Source: JALYLC01 sp035696365 (lineage in GTDB: Bacteria; Actinomycetota; Thermoleophilia; Gaiellales; JALYLC01). Taken from it: 64,000 nucleotides of DNA. The position numbers were made by a program, and so were the translations under genes. The first letter of the stretch is position 1; each line of letters opens with the position of its first letter. Shown in pieces: positions 8,721 to 17,706 of this stretch. The stretch lies in assembly GCA_035696365.1 (NCBI GenBank), contig DASRQS010000021.1:1-64000 (forward strand), read 5' to 3'. The notes below the pieces were generated by a model. That model was not told the DNA's origin. It searched no databases and saw nothing but the letters and a program-made list of their open reading frames with translations.

Positions 8721-9707
8721 ATGACGACGATCCCAGACCGCGACCTCGCGCTCGAGATCGTCCGCGCCACCGAGAGCGGCGCGCTGGCCGCGTCGCGGAT
8801 GGTCGGGCGAGGCGACAAGATCGCCGCCGACCAGGCAGCGGTCGACGGCATGCGCTCACTGCTCGATACCGTCAGCATGGACGGCATCGTCGTTATCGGC
8901 GAGGGCGAGAAGGACGAGGCCCCGATGCTCTACAACGGCGAGCACGTCGGCGACGGCTCCGGGCCCGAGGTCGACGTCGCCGTCGACCCGCTGGAGGGCA
9001 CGACGCTGGCCGCCAAAGGCATGCCGAACGCGCTCTGCGTGGTGGCGATCTCGGCGCGCGGATCGATGTTCGACCCGGGTCCCTGCGTGTACATGGAGAA
9101 GCTCGTCGGCGGCCCCGACCTGCACGGCGTGCTGTCGATGACGGATCCGATCGAGGACGTGCTCTACGCCGTGGCGAGGCGCCGCGGAATGACGCTCGGC
9201 GACCTGATGGTGGTCGTGCTCGACCGCCCGCGCCACGGCGAGATGATCACGCGCATGCGCGACGCCGGCGCGCGCATCCGCCTCATCTCCGACGGCGACG
9301 TCTCGGGAGCCCTGCTCGCAGCCATGCCCGACACCGGCATCGACCTGCTGTGGGGCATCGGCGGGACGCCGGAAGGCGTGCTCTCGGCCGCCGCGATCCG
9401 CTGCGTGGGCGGCACGATGCTCGGCCGGCTGTGGCCGCGTGACGACGACGAGGCGCAGCGCGCCCGGGACGCGGGCTACGACCTCGAGCGCGTGCTGGCG
9501 ACCGAGGATCTGGTGACGAGCGAGGACTGCTTCTTCGCAGCCACGGGCGTGACCGACGGCGATCTCGTGCGCGGCGTGCGCTTCGACGCCACCGGCGCCA
9601 CCACGCACTCGCTCGTCATGCGCGGGCGCTCGGGCACGATCCGGCGCGTCGATGCGCATCACCACCGCGCCAAGCTGCGTGCCCTCATGGGCGATCGGTA
9701 CGGATGA
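8721..9707 (+). CDS. glpX: Class II fructose-1,6-bisphosphatase
   Basis: The 328-residue enzyme removes the 1-phosphate from fructose 1,6-bisphosphate in gluconeogenesis (and, in autotrophs, the Calvin cycle). Family marks are complete: VIGEGEKDEAPMLYNGE and DPLEGTT for metal and substrate binding, RHGEMITRMRDAGARI, and WGIGGTPEG. The ATG start lies 60 bases from the divergent PLP-enzyme start, so the promoters share this short gap. Its stop overlaps the start of the next gene by four bases, making it the first gene of a coupled run that leads into glycolate oxidase. Confidence 0.95.
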   Translation: MTTIPDRDLALEIVRATESGALAASRMVGRGDKIAADQAAVDGMRSLLDTVSMDGIVVIGEGEKDEAPMLYNGEHVGDGSGPEVDVAVDPLEGTTLAAKGMPNALCVVAISARGSMFDPGPCVYMEKLVGGPDLHGVLSMTDPIEDVLYAVARRRGMTLGDLMVVVLDRPRHGEMITRMRDAGARIRLISDGDVSGALLAAMPDTGIDLLWGIGGTPEGVLSAAAIRCVGGTMLGRLWPRDDDEAQRARDAGYDLERVLATEDLVTSEDCFFAATGVTDGDLVRGVRFDATGATTHSLVMRGRSGTIRRVDAHHHRAKLRALMGDRYG

Positions 9708-10876
9708 TCGCTCCGCTCGAGCGCGCCATGGCCGTCGAGGTCGATCAGCGCGTGCGCATCGCCGCACCACCCGAGCGGGTCTGGCGGGCGCTCGCGAACC
9801 CGGAGGATCTGCGGCGCTGGCTGTTCGAGAGCGCCGTCGCCGACGTGCGCGAGGGCGGCTCGTGGCGCTTCACCTTCCCGCACTGGCCCTCGGCGCGCGG
9901 ACTCCACCACCCCGCGCTCAACTTCGGGGGTCCGATCGTCGAGCTGATGCCCGGCCGCGTGCTGGCAGTGCAGTTCGAGCCGCCCTACTGGGGCGTCCTG
10001 CGCTTCGAGGTCACGCCCCAGGGTGACGGCAGCGAGCTGCGCGTGACGCAGCGCGGATTTGCGGGCAACGAGGACTGGCTGGCCGACTTCCGCGGCGGCT
10101 GGGGCTCCTTCAACGATCGCCTGGCGATGCTCTGCGAGACCGGCGAGGTCGCGACCGCTCGCCGGCTGGAGACGCCGCGAGCGGTCGCGCGAACGCTCGA
10201 GCCGGGTGAGCTGGCCGGAGCGCTGGCGCAACTCGTGCCCCGGCAGCTGCCGGTCCGCCCGTACTGGTACGCCGACGCGGGGAGAGTGACTCTCGTCCTC
10301 CCGGGCGTGGACGCCGTCCCAGGCTACGAGCCGCATCGCGCGGAGCCGTGCAACGTGCTCTGCGTCGAGCTCCCGCCCGGCGCAGACCTGGAGAGCGCGC
10401 GTGCGAGCCTCGAGCGCTCGCTGCCGCGTCGCGGCTGGACGGTCGCGGGCGCGCTGCGCGCCGCGCTCGATCCCTCCCATCCGGAAGCCGGATGCGAGCT
10501 CGCCCTCCCCCATCGCCCGGCCATCGACTTCGCCGATCCCGAGCCGTTCGTGCGCGCCTTCGAGCGCTCCTTCGATGCCCCGGGCCGTGCTGCCGCGGCC
10601 GCCTACTTCGCACCTGGCGGCGCACTCGCGCTGGCCGGGGGGCCGCATCCGCGACCGCTCGACACGCCGCTCTCGCGCCTGCCCGATCAGGCCGTTGCGC
10701 GCTTCTGGCGGCTGCGCCTGGACCGCGACGGCACGCTCACCGCCGACTGGGAGGGCAGCGGCTGGACTGCCGCGCGCAACCGCGGCACGAGCACCTGGAC
10801 ATTCGCCGAGGACGGACGCATCGAGCGGCTTGTGGTGCGCTTCGACCCGGCAGTTCCCCGCATGGTCGCTGCATGA
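9704..10876 (+). CDS. SRPBCC (AHSA1-like) domain protein with extra C-terminal region
   Basis: The N-terminal 140 residues are a START/SRPBCC fold of the Hsp90-activator-like type (VDQRVRIAAPPERVWRALANPEDLRRW, shown here in two parts of the helix-grip, then GGWGSFNDRLAMLCE near its end). These folds bind hydrophobic ligands or act as simple stress or toxin-immunity proteins. The remaining 240 residues are of no known family; they include ELPPGADLESARASLERSL and an ending rich in Trp and Arg. It sits between glpX and glcD with four-base overlaps on both sides, so it is made with them. Its role there is unknown. An ATG nine codons in is an alternative start. Confidence 0.7.
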   Translation: MIAPLERAMAVEVDQRVRIAAPPERVWRALANPEDLRRWLFESAVADVREGGSWRFTFPHWPSARGLHHPALNFGGPIVELMPGRVLAVQFEPPYWGVLRFEVTPQGDGSELRVTQRGFAGNEDWLADFRGGWGSFNDRLAMLCETGEVATARRLETPRAVARTLEPGELAGALAQLVPRQLPVRPYWYADAGRVTLVLPGVDAVPGYEPHRAEPCNVLCVELPPGADLESARASLERSLPRRGWTVAGALRAALDPSHPEAGCELALPHRPAIDFADPEPFVRAFERSFDAPGRAAAAAYFAPGGALALAGGPHPRPLDTPLSRLPDQAVARFWRLRLDRDGTLTADWEGSGWTAARNRGTSTWTFAEDGRIERLVVRFDPAVPRMVAA

Positions 10877-12270
10877 CAGAGCCCTGGGTCACGGCCTTGC
10901 GCGCCGCCCTCGGCGACCGCGTCCACACCCAGCCGGCTGAGCTCGCGGCCGTCGCGCGCGACGCCTCCCACGTGATTGGCCATCCCGAGGCGTTGATCTA
11001 TCCCGAGACCACCGAGCACGTCGCGGCGGCCGTGCGCATCGCGCGCGAGCACGGCGTGCCGATCGTGGCGCGCGGCGGCGGGACGTCGCTGACCGGGGCG
11101 ACCGTGCCCACGCGCGGGGGCCTCGTGATCGCCTTCAACCGCATGCGCGCCATCCTCGAGCTCGACCTCGAGGAGCGCACGGCGCTCGTGCAGTCCGGCC
11201 ACACCAACGCGGCGCTCGACGCGGAGGCCCGGCGGCACGGCCTGCGCTACACGCCCGACCCGTCCTCACGCGCCGCCTCCGTGATCGGCGGCAACATCGG
11301 CACGAACGCCGGGGGTCTGCACTGCCTCGGGCACGGCGTCACGGCCGACCACGTGCTGGGCCTCGAGGTCGTGTTCGGGGACGGCACCATCGCCTGGCTC
11401 GAGGACACCGACGCCGTCGACCTGCGTGCCCTCGTCACGGGCAGCGAGGGCACGCTCGCCATCGTGACCTGTGCCCTCCTCCGCCTCCTACCGCTACCCG
11501 AGCGCCTGGCCGTCGTGGTCGCGGGCTTCGAGCTGCTGGAGCAGGCCGGCGCCTGCGCCGAGCGCATGGTGCTCGAGGCGCCCGGGCTGGTGGCCTGCGA
11601 GTTCATCGACGACGCGATGCTGCGCGCGCTCGATCACCTGGCGCCGGGCGTGCTCCCCGTCAACGTCGAGGCGGCGCTGCTGATCGAGGTGGAAGCGCTC
11701 GACGAGGGCATCGACCGGGCGATCTCCGCCGTCGTCCGGTGCGTCGAGGAGGCCGGCGGGAGCGCGCGCGAGGCGCGCAGCGACGAGGAGATCGCGATCG
11801 CCTGGAACGCGCGCCGCTCGGCCTATGGCGCGCTCGGCCGCATGCACGCCGACTCGTATACCCACGATTTCGCCACGCCGCGCGACCGTCTCGTCACCTC
11901 CCTGCGCGCTGCCGCCGACATCGCCAAGCGCCACGACCTCTTGCTCTCCTCCGTGGCGCACCTCGGCGACGGCAACCTGCACCCGCGACTGCACTACGAC
12001 GCGACGGTGCCGGGCGAGTTCGAACGCGCACTGGCCGCGAGCGAGGAGTTGCTCGTGATGGTGCTCGAGAACGGCGGCACGCTGACGGGCGAGCACGGCA
12101 TCGGGCTCGAGAAGCTGCACGCGCTCGGGCGGCAGTACGGGGAGGCGGAGCTCGACGCCATGCGCCGCATCAAGGCCGTCCTCGACCCGGCCGGGATCCT
12201 GAATCCGGGCAAGCGCCTGCCCGAGGCCGGCGCCGACGCACGCAGAGGGATGTACGCGGATGTCGCCTGA
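10873..12270 (+). CDS. glcD: Glycolate oxidase, FAD-linked catalytic subunit
   Basis: This 465-residue VAO/PCMH-type flavoprotein oxidises glycolate (or a related 2-hydroxy acid) to the keto acid. The FAD-binding segment is clear: VPIVARGGGTSLTGATVP, then IGGNIGTNAGG and GSEGTLAIVT. The C-terminal cap has the family's SSVAHLGDGNLHP and GGTLTGEHGIG motifs and finishes with DPAGILNPGK. The start is the ATG overlapping the SRPBCC stop. It is followed directly by the other two subunits. D-lactate dehydrogenase is a close relative, but the glcE and glcF partners favour glycolate oxidase. Confidence 0.92.
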   Translation: MTEPWVTALRAALGDRVHTQPAELAAVARDASHVIGHPEALIYPETTEHVAAAVRIAREHGVPIVARGGGTSLTGATVPTRGGLVIAFNRMRAILELDLEERTALVQSGHTNAALDAEARRHGLRYTPDPSSRAASVIGGNIGTNAGGLHCLGHGVTADHVLGLEVVFGDGTIAWLEDTDAVDLRALVTGSEGTLAIVTCALLRLLPLPERLAVVVAGFELLEQAGACAERMVLEAPGLVACEFIDDAMLRALDHLAPGVLPVNVEAALLIEVEALDEGIDRAISAVVRCVEEAGGSAREARSDEEIAIAWNARRSAYGALGRMHADSYTHDFATPRDRLVTSLRAAADIAKRHDLLLSSVAHLGDGNLHPRLHYDATVPGEFERALAASEELLVMVLENGGTLTGEHGIGLEKLHALGRQYGEAELDAMRRIKAVLDPAGILNPGKRLPEAGADARRGMYADVA

Positions 12271-13036
12271 ATTGCGGGCCGGGAACGCCAGTCTGCGCGC
12301 CAACGGCAACGAGACGCTGGCCGCAGTGCAGCGCGCCGGCGCCGTGGCAGGGCAGTTCCTGCCGGTGGACGCCGACGACGCCATGACCGTGAGCGAGCTG
12401 CTGCGGCGGCGCGACGGCGGGCCGCTCGAGGCGCGCTACGGCCGCCTTCGCGATCGCGTGCTCGCGGCGGGGATCGGCGGTCTCTCGCTTGGCTCCGAGG
12501 CGGTCAAGGACGTCGCCGGCTACGACCTGCGCCGCCTGCTCTTCGGCAGCGCGCCCGTGGACTGGGCCGTCTTCCGCCTGGCACAGCTGCCCGAGCGGCG
12601 TGAGCGTCTGCTCGCGCGCGGCGGCGATGCGTTCGCGCTCGCCGAGGCGCTGCGCGCCGGCCCGGCCGCGCCGGGCGCGCTCGTCGTGCTGGAGCCGGAG
12701 CTCCTGGCCATCGCCGACGATTGCGGGACCGACGAGCAGGCGAGGCGCCGCGGCCTCGTGGAACGCTGCGCCCGGGATGCGGGCGCGCAGCTGGAGCAGC
12801 TCGACGACGCCGGCTGGCTCGCTCTCTGCACGGGGCTGCCGCCGACCATCGTGCGCATGACGGGCCGAGTCGCCCGGTCGAGGTTGCCGGCGCACGAGGG
12901 TGCGTGGGCCTACGACGCGGGCCGGCGGTTCGCCCTCGTGACGCCCGCGGCGCGCGAGATGCTGTCGCCGGCTCGCCCGGCGCCATCGGCTGCACCGGAA
13001 CTCGTCGCGGGTGTGCTGGGAGCCGTGGGCGCATGA
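12260..13036 (+). CDS. glcE: Glycolate oxidase FAD-binding subunit, short form
   Basis: The 258-residue protein has the GlcE signature VKDVAGYDLRRLLFGS and lies between the catalytic and iron-sulfur subunits, overlapping both (11 bases with glcD, 4 with glcF). Typical GlcE is about 350 residues. Here the first 80-100 residues of the PCMH FAD-binding domain, including the usual GGGT loop, are missing, and the protein starts close to the second half of that domain. The coding frame is otherwise clean, with no stop codons and normal codon use, so this looks like a stable short version rather than recent decay. Whether it still binds FAD is doubtful. Confidence 0.75.
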   Translation: MSPELRAGNASLRANGNETLAAVQRAGAVAGQFLPVDADDAMTVSELLRRRDGGPLEARYGRLRDRVLAAGIGGLSLGSEAVKDVAGYDLRRLLFGSAPVDWAVFRLAQLPERRERLLARGGDAFALAEALRAGPAAPGALVVLEPELLAIADDCGTDEQARRRGLVERCARDAGAQLEQLDDAGWLALCTGLPPTIVRMTGRVARSRLPAHEGAWAYDAGRRFALVTPAAREMLSPARPAPSAAPELVAGVLGAVGA

Positions 13037-14181
13037 CCGGGGTCGAGCTCAGCGAGGCACGACGCGGGCGCTTCGACGAGCTCGCTCGCCAGTGCGTGTC
13101 TTGCGGCCTCTGCCTCCCCCACTGCCCGACCTACGACCTGCTGGCCGCCGAGTCGGACGGCCCGCGCGGCCGGATCCACATCATGCAGCGCCTCGTCGCC
13201 GGCGATCTCTCCGTCGAGGAGGCGCGCGAGCCGCTCGATCGCTGCCTCGGGTGTCGCGCCTGCGAGACGGCGTGCCCGTCCGGCGTCCAGTACGGGCAGC
13301 TGCTCGAGATCGCGCGCGACGGCGGTGCGCAGACGCCCTCGCTGCAGATACGCACGCTGCTCTCGTTCGTGCGGCGGCCGAGGCTGCTGGCGCTGGCGAT
13401 GCGCGCAGGCCGGCCACTCGCCGGGCTGATGCCGGGCACGGCGGGTCGCAGCGGGAAGTCGCTCGACCGTCACGGGAGCGTGACCTGGGAGCGGCGGAAC
13501 GCTGGTGGGCCGCCAGCAGTCGTCCTACGCGGGTGCGTCATGCGCGAGGCGTTTGCGGGCGTGCAGCAGGCTGCCGTGGACTCGCTCGCGGAGGCGGGCT
13601 ACGACGTGATGGCCGGGCCCGAGCAGGGCTGCTGCGGCGCGCTGCACCTCCACAATGGCGAGCTCACGGCGGGCGAGAGCATGCGCGAGGCGCTGCTCGG
13701 GGGCCTCCCCGCCGGCGCGATCCTGGTCTCGACCGCGGCCGGCTGCGGCGCGGCGCTGCGCGAGAGCGACGAGCGCGTGCTGGATCTCAGCGAGGCGCTC
13801 GTGCAGGCGCCGTCGCCTCCGCGCGGCGCCGGCGGCGGCCCCGTGGCCGTGTTCGACGCGTGCCACCTGCTGCACGCCCAGGGCGTGCGCGAGGCGCCGC
13901 GCGAGCTGCTGCGCGCGGCAGGCTACGAGCCGGTCGAACTCGACGGGAACGGCCGCTGCTGCGGTGCCGCCGGTGTGTACTCCTTCACACAGCCCGAGCT
14001 GTCACAGCAGCTCGCGGCCAGCCGGGTCGAGGCGATCAGGGCGAGCGGCGCCCAGGTCGTCAGCTGCGGCAACCCCGGCTGCGCCCTGCAGTTGCGCACG
14101 GCGCTGCGCGAAGCCCACCTGGACGCCCGTGTCGCGCATCCCGCCGAGCTCGTCGCCGAGGCGACGGCTCAGCCGCGCTGA
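13033..14181 (+). CDS. glcF: Glycolate oxidase iron-sulfur subunit
   Basis: The 382-residue protein carries electrons from the flavoprotein to the respiratory chain. Two 4Fe-4S ferredoxin motifs stand near the start (CVSCGLCLPHCP at about 21-32 and CLGCRACETACP at about 70-81). Two CCG domains follow (GCCGALH and RCCGAAGVYS, with a final SCGNPGCALQL). The ATG overlaps the glcE stop by four bases. It is the last gene of the glpX-glcDEF run; the convergent lemA ends six bases after it. Confidence 0.92.
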   Translation: MTGVELSEARRGRFDELARQCVSCGLCLPHCPTYDLLAAESDGPRGRIHIMQRLVAGDLSVEEAREPLDRCLGCRACETACPSGVQYGQLLEIARDGGAQTPSLQIRTLLSFVRRPRLLALAMRAGRPLAGLMPGTAGRSGKSLDRHGSVTWERRNAGGPPAVVLRGCVMREAFAGVQQAAVDSLAEAGYDVMAGPEQGCCGALHLHNGELTAGESMREALLGGLPAGAILVSTAAGCGAALRESDERVLDLSEALVQAPSPPRGAGGGPVAVFDACHLLHAQGVREAPRELLRAAGYEPVELDGNGRCCGAAGVYSFTQPELSQQLAASRVEAIRASGAQVVSCGNPGCALQLRTALREAHLDARVAHPAELVAEATAQPR

Positions 14182-14186
14182 CGAAC

Positions 14187-14801
14187 TCAGAGAGGGTGCT
14201 CCGGCGCAGGCGGTGCCGACGTCGTCGGCGCGTCACCAGGGCCCGAGCCGAACGAGACGACGGGCGCCTCGCGGTCACCGGGCGTCTCGATCTCGAAGAA
14301 CTCGCGCTTCGTGAAGCCGAAGGTGCCGGCGAAGAGCGTCCCGGGGAAGGTCTGGATGCGGGTGTTGTAGTCCTGCACGTTGCCGTTGTAGATGCGGCGC
14401 GAGCCGGCGATCTGATCCTCGGTGTTCGTCAGCTCGGCCTGGAGCTGCTGGAAGTTCTCGGTGGCGCGCAGCTGCGGATAGGCCTCGGCGACCGCGAACA
14501 GCCGCCCCAGCGCGCTGCTCAGCTGGCCCTCGGCCGCGGCGGCCTGCGCCGGGCCCTGCGCGCCCATGGCGTTGGCGCGCGCCTGCGTGACGGCCTCGAA
14601 GACGCCCGACTCGTGGGCCGCATAGCCCTTGACCGTCTCGACGAGGTTCGGAATCAGATCGTGGCGGCGCTTGAGCTGGACGTCGATCCCGCTCCAGGCC
14701 TCGTCGACCCGGTTCCGACTGCGAACCATGCCGTTGTAGATCCCGACCAGGAAGATGATCAGGACGACGACGATGGCGACGATGATGATGACGGCCCACA
14801 T
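14187..14801 (-). CDS. lemA: LemA family membrane protein
   Basis: This is a 204-residue protein from the ATG preceded by GGAGG nine bases upstream. It has one N-terminal membrane helix (WAVIIIVAIVVVLIIFLVGI) and then the LemA core: NRVDEAWSGIDVQLKRRHDLIPNLVE (given here as the landmark WSGIDVQLKRRHDLIPNLV), AYPQLRATENFQQLQ, and YNTRIQTFPGTLFAGTFGF. The family folds as a helical bundle outside or alongside the membrane; its role is poorly known. The tail is Pro/Ala rich. It is divergent from the beta-lactamase-like gene with 67 bases between starts. Confidence 0.9.
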   Translation of the reverse strand: MWAVIIIVAIVVVLIIFLVGIYNGMVRSRNRVDEAWSGIDVQLKRRHDLIPNLVETVKGYAAHESGVFEAVTQARANAMGAQGPAQAAAAEGQLSSALGRLFAVAEAYPQLRATENFQQLQAELTNTEDQIAGSRRIYNGNVQDYNTRIQTFPGTLFAGTFGFTKREFFEIETPGDREAPVVSFGSGPGDAPTTSAPPAPEHPL

Positions 14802-14868
14802 GACCCAGTGCCTCCGCGAAGGGGAGCGCGATGCCGCGCGATGCCGTGACTCTACCCTTCCCGGCGTG

Positions 14869-15957
14869 ATGGCGCTCACGCTCACGGCACCGCTGGCCTA
14901 CGAGGCGAATCCCGGAATCGTCAAGGGCGTGGCCCCGCCGGGCACGACGAGCCTGCGCGTGCTGGCCGATGGGCACTCGGTGCGGGTGCTGCGCCTGACC
15001 AGCGGACGGCGCGCGTTCCTGTTCGGGCCGATCGGCCTGCCGCCCCGCGATCTCACCCTGAGGGTCGAGGCGCTGGCCGGAGCGCGCGTGCTCTCGTCGG
15101 CGACGGTGGAGCACGTGTTCGGGCTGCCTGCCGAGGACACGAAGGTCGCACCGCCGCGCACCGTCGACGGTGCCGTGCAGCACGCGGTCGCGGGGCTGAC
15201 CGCCCGCACCGGGGTGACCTCGGCGGCCTGGGTGCGCGACCTCGCGAGCGGTCGGACCGCCGGGTACAACGCGGGAGCGCGCTTCCCGGCTGCGAGCACG
15301 ATCAAGCTCGGGATCCTGCTGGGCGTGCTGGCACGCGAGGACTCCGACCCGCTGCGCTCGTCGTCCTGGTCGCTCGAGCGCTCGCTCGTGTTGGACTCGT
15401 CCAACATCGCGGCCAATGCGCTGCTCCCCCGCGCCGGCGGTCCCGCGACAGTCGACGCGCTGATCCGCGGCCTCGGCGGCACCGCGACGTTCACGTGCTG
15501 CGACTATCTGCTGGAGCCGGGCGAGCGCCGGCACATGACCGAGCGGGCGCTCCGCCGACCGCTGCCGCCGACGACCGTCATCGACCAGCCGACGTTCCCG
15601 TGCTGCAAGTACACGACGGCGCACGATCTCGGCACGATCCTCGTGTCGCTCATGCTGGCGTCGAGCGGCCACGGTCCGGCGCTGCGTTTGGGCATCACGG
15701 CGCGCGAGGCACGGGTCGCGCTGTGGCTCCTGATACACACGGGCTACCCCGGGCTCGTGCGCCCCAACTCGCCCTTCCCGGTCGGTCACAAGGCCGGGTG
15801 GCTGCCCAACATGCAGCACGACGCCGCGCTCGTGTTCACGCCGCACGGCACGCTCGTCGCCGTCTTCATGAACTACTCCCCCGGCGGCGTCAGCTACCCG
15901 CGCGTACGCGAGGCGGCCCGCACCGTGCTGCGGCTGGCCCTACGCCGCCGCGGCTAG
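14869..15957 (+). CDS. Class A beta-lactamase-like serine hydrolase
   Basis: The 362-residue protein has a penicillin-recognising fold over about 95-355. The nucleophile tetrad STIK sits in FPAASTIKLGILLG, the second motif is SSN in LDSSNIAAN (in place of SDN), and the third is HKAG in VGHKAGWLPN (in place of KTG). About 90 residues at the N-terminus form a separate beta-rich segment (GVAPPGTTSLRVLADG). No signal peptide is evident from any in-frame start, although the fold usually works outside the membrane. The altered second and third motifs make true beta-lactamase activity uncertain; a cell-wall carboxypeptidase or esterase is possible. It ends convergent with, and overlaps by 18 bases, the psuG gene. 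Confidence 0.75.
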   Translation: MALTLTAPLAYEANPGIVKGVAPPGTTSLRVLADGHSVRVLRLTSGRRAFLFGPIGLPPRDLTLRVEALAGARVLSSATVEHVFGLPAEDTKVAPPRTVDGAVQHAVAGLTARTGVTSAAWVRDLASGRTAGYNAGARFPAASTIKLGILLGVLAREDSDPLRSSSWSLERSLVLDSSNIAANALLPRAGGPATVDALIRGLGGTATFTCCDYLLEPGERRHMTERALRRPLPPTTVIDQPTFPCCKYTTAHDLGTILVSLMLASSGHGPALRLGITAREARVALWLLIHTGYPGLVRPNSPFPVGHKAGWLPNMQHDAALVFTPHGTLVAVFMNYSPGGVSYPRVREAARTVLRLALRRRG

Positions 15958-16845
15958 GGCAACGGCTAGCTCCCCGGCCAGCGCGGCGTTGCCCACGATC
16001 AGCTCGCGGTTGGCGCGCAGCGTCCGCCCCTCGCTGCGCTCGTGCAGGCGTGCGAGCACGAAGGGCGTGATCGCGGGTCCGCGCACGCCTTGCCCGGCTG
16101 CCTCGGCCAGCGCCTCCTCGATCAGCGGCTCGACGTCGTCGAGACTCGGCTCGGGCGGCCGAGCCAGCGCGATGGCACCGGCCGAGCCCAGCTTCCAGTG
16201 CGCGCGCGCGATGGCGGCGGCCTCCGCGACGGACTCGACCCGCGCCGAGACGGGCGGCCCGCCGGCGGCCGCGTAGAAGAGCGGCAGCGTGTCCGTGCGG
16301 TAGCCGAGCACCGGGATGCCCAGCGTCTCCAGCAGCTCGCTGGTGGCAGGCACGTCGAGCAGCGACTTGACGCCGCAGGAGACGATCGCGATGCGCGTGC
16401 GGGCCAGCTCGCCGAGGTCGGAAGAGACATCCGGCGGGCTCGGGAACTCGCGATGCACGCCGCCGAGTCCGCCCGTTGCCATCACCTCGATGCCGAGCCG
16501 GCGCACCGCGGCGAGCGTGCCGCCTACGGTGGTCGCTCCGATGGCTCCCTGGACGCAGCAGGCGGCGAGATCGCGCGCGCCGGCCTTGCGGGCCGCGGAG
16601 CCCGCGTCGCCGAAGCGGCGCAGCTCGTCGGACGTCAGGCCGACGACGACCACGCCATCGAGGATCCCCACGGTCGCCGGGACGGCGCCGGCGGCGCGCA
16701 CAGCCGCCTCGGAGGACTCCCCCACGAGGACTCCCTCGCCCTGCGGGAAGCCATGGGCGACGAGCGTCGTCTCGAGACACACGACCGGCCCGCCGCGCGC
16801 GAGTGCGTCGGCGACCTCGCGGGCGACGCGCAACGGAGCGCTCAC
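15940..16845 (-). CDS. psuG: Pseudouridine-5'-phosphate glycosidase
   Basis: The 301-residue enzyme splits pseudouridine 5'-phosphate into uracil and ribose 5-phosphate. Family segments are plain: CLETTLVAHGFPQGEG, VGLTSDELRRF, GATTVGGTLAAVRRLGI, ATGGLGGVHRE, then VSCGVKSLLDVPATSE and the active-site lysine region. Positions 16843-16845 give a GTG start inside the stop of the upstream sugar kinase (GTGA overlap), so the two are translated together as in other psuK-psuG pairs. Its 3' end overlaps the convergent beta-lactamase-like gene. Confidence 0.9.
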   Translation of the reverse strand: MSAPLRVAREVADALARGGPVVCLETTLVAHGFPQGEGVLVGESSEAAVRAAGAVPATVGILDGVVVVGLTSDELRRFGDAGSAARKAGARDLAACCVQGAIGATTVGGTLAAVRRLGIEVMATGGLGGVHREFPSPPDVSSDLGELARTRIAIVSCGVKSLLDVPATSELLETLGIPVLGYRTDTLPLFYAAAGGPPVSARVESVAEAAAIARAHWKLGSAGAIALARPPEPSLDDVEPLIEEALAEAAGQGVRGPAITPFVLARLHERSEGRTLRANRELIVGNAALAGELAVALAAAA

Positions 16846-17681
16846 GGTAGCGCTCCGACCTGGGTCACGCAGCGAGCCGCGGCCGCCTGTCCGCGCTGCG
16901 CTGCCGCGAAGGGCTCCCGCTCGAGCAGATAGCCCGCGGCGAACGCGTCCCCTGCCCCGGTCGTGTCGACGACGCCCTCGATCTCGATGGGCGCGTGTGC
17001 GACAACCTCGCCGGCCCCCTCGACGGTGCACCCGCGCGCGCCGCGCTTGACCACCCAGGTGCCCGACGGCAAGGGCTCGCCGAACGCCTCGGCCTCCGCC
17101 TCGTTGGCGAACACCACGTCTGGGGCGAGGGCTGCCACGCGACGCCGCATCTCCTCACGCCCGAGCTGCTCGATCCCATGAGCAGTGGAGAGGTCGACGC
17201 TCACCCGAGCACCGTAGCGCCGCGCTGCCTGCGCCAGCCGCAGCGCCGCCTCGGCGCCGGGCTCGCGCAGGAGCGTGTACCCGGCGACGTGCAGAACCGC
17301 GGCCCCGGCGAGCATGCTCTCGTCGACGTCGCCCGGCCCGAGCTCCCCGGCCGTGCCGCGATCGCTCGCGAGCGTGCGCGAGCCGTCCGGCGCAGCGAGC
17401 GCCACGACCGTGCCCGTTCGCCCGCCCGCGACAACGGGCCCCGCCAGCTCGACGCCGAGCCGCTCCATCTCCTCCGCGACCACGCGGCCCGCCGCGTCAT
17501 CGGCTCGCCGCGCGATCAGGCGTGCCTGCCCGCCCAGCCAGCAGGCCCAGGCGGCGACGTTCGCGGCCTGCCCGCCGGGGACGAGCGCGATCGCGGCGGG
17601 AACGTCGTCGTCGGGCGCCGGCGACGCCTCCAGCCGGACGACGATATCGAGCAGCAGATCTCCCAGCGTCACCACGAGCAC
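16842..17681 (-). CDS. PfkB-family carbohydrate kinase, probable pseudouridine kinase
   Basis: The 279-residue kinase starts at GTG (LVVTLGDLLLDIVV). It has the PfkB marks PGGQAANVAAW near the N-terminus and the C-terminal ATP/anion-hole motif DTTGAGDAFAAGYL with the catalytic aspartate. The PfkB family covers ribokinase, adenosine kinase and pseudouridine kinase. Coupling to psuG by a GTGA overlap makes pseudouridine the likeliest substrate, giving the 5'-phosphate that PsuG then cleaves. It is divergent from thiN with only 25 bases between the two starts, so the promoters must overlap or lie within the coding ends. Confidence 0.85.
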   Translation of the reverse strand: MLVVTLGDLLLDIVVRLEASPAPDDDVPAAIALVPGGQAANVAAWACWLGGQARLIARRADDAAGRVVAEEMERLGVELAGPVVAGGRTGTVVALAAPDGSRTLASDRGTAGELGPGDVDESMLAGAAVLHVAGYTLLREPGAEAALRLAQAARRYGARVSVDLSTAHGIEQLGREEMRRRVAALAPDVVFANEAEAEAFGEPLPSGTWVVKRGARGCTVEGAGEVVAHAPIEIEGVVDTTGAGDAFAAGYLLEREPFAAAQRGQAAAARCVTQVGALP

Positions 17682-17706
17682 GCCGCGATCCTGGCACACT
17701 CCGCGC

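Noticed and set aside
10348..10872. N-terminal extension of glcD
   Set aside because: Arg/Ala-rich, without family match, and covers the SRPBCC gene in another frame. The ATG at 10873 overlaps the upstream stop as in the rest of the operon.
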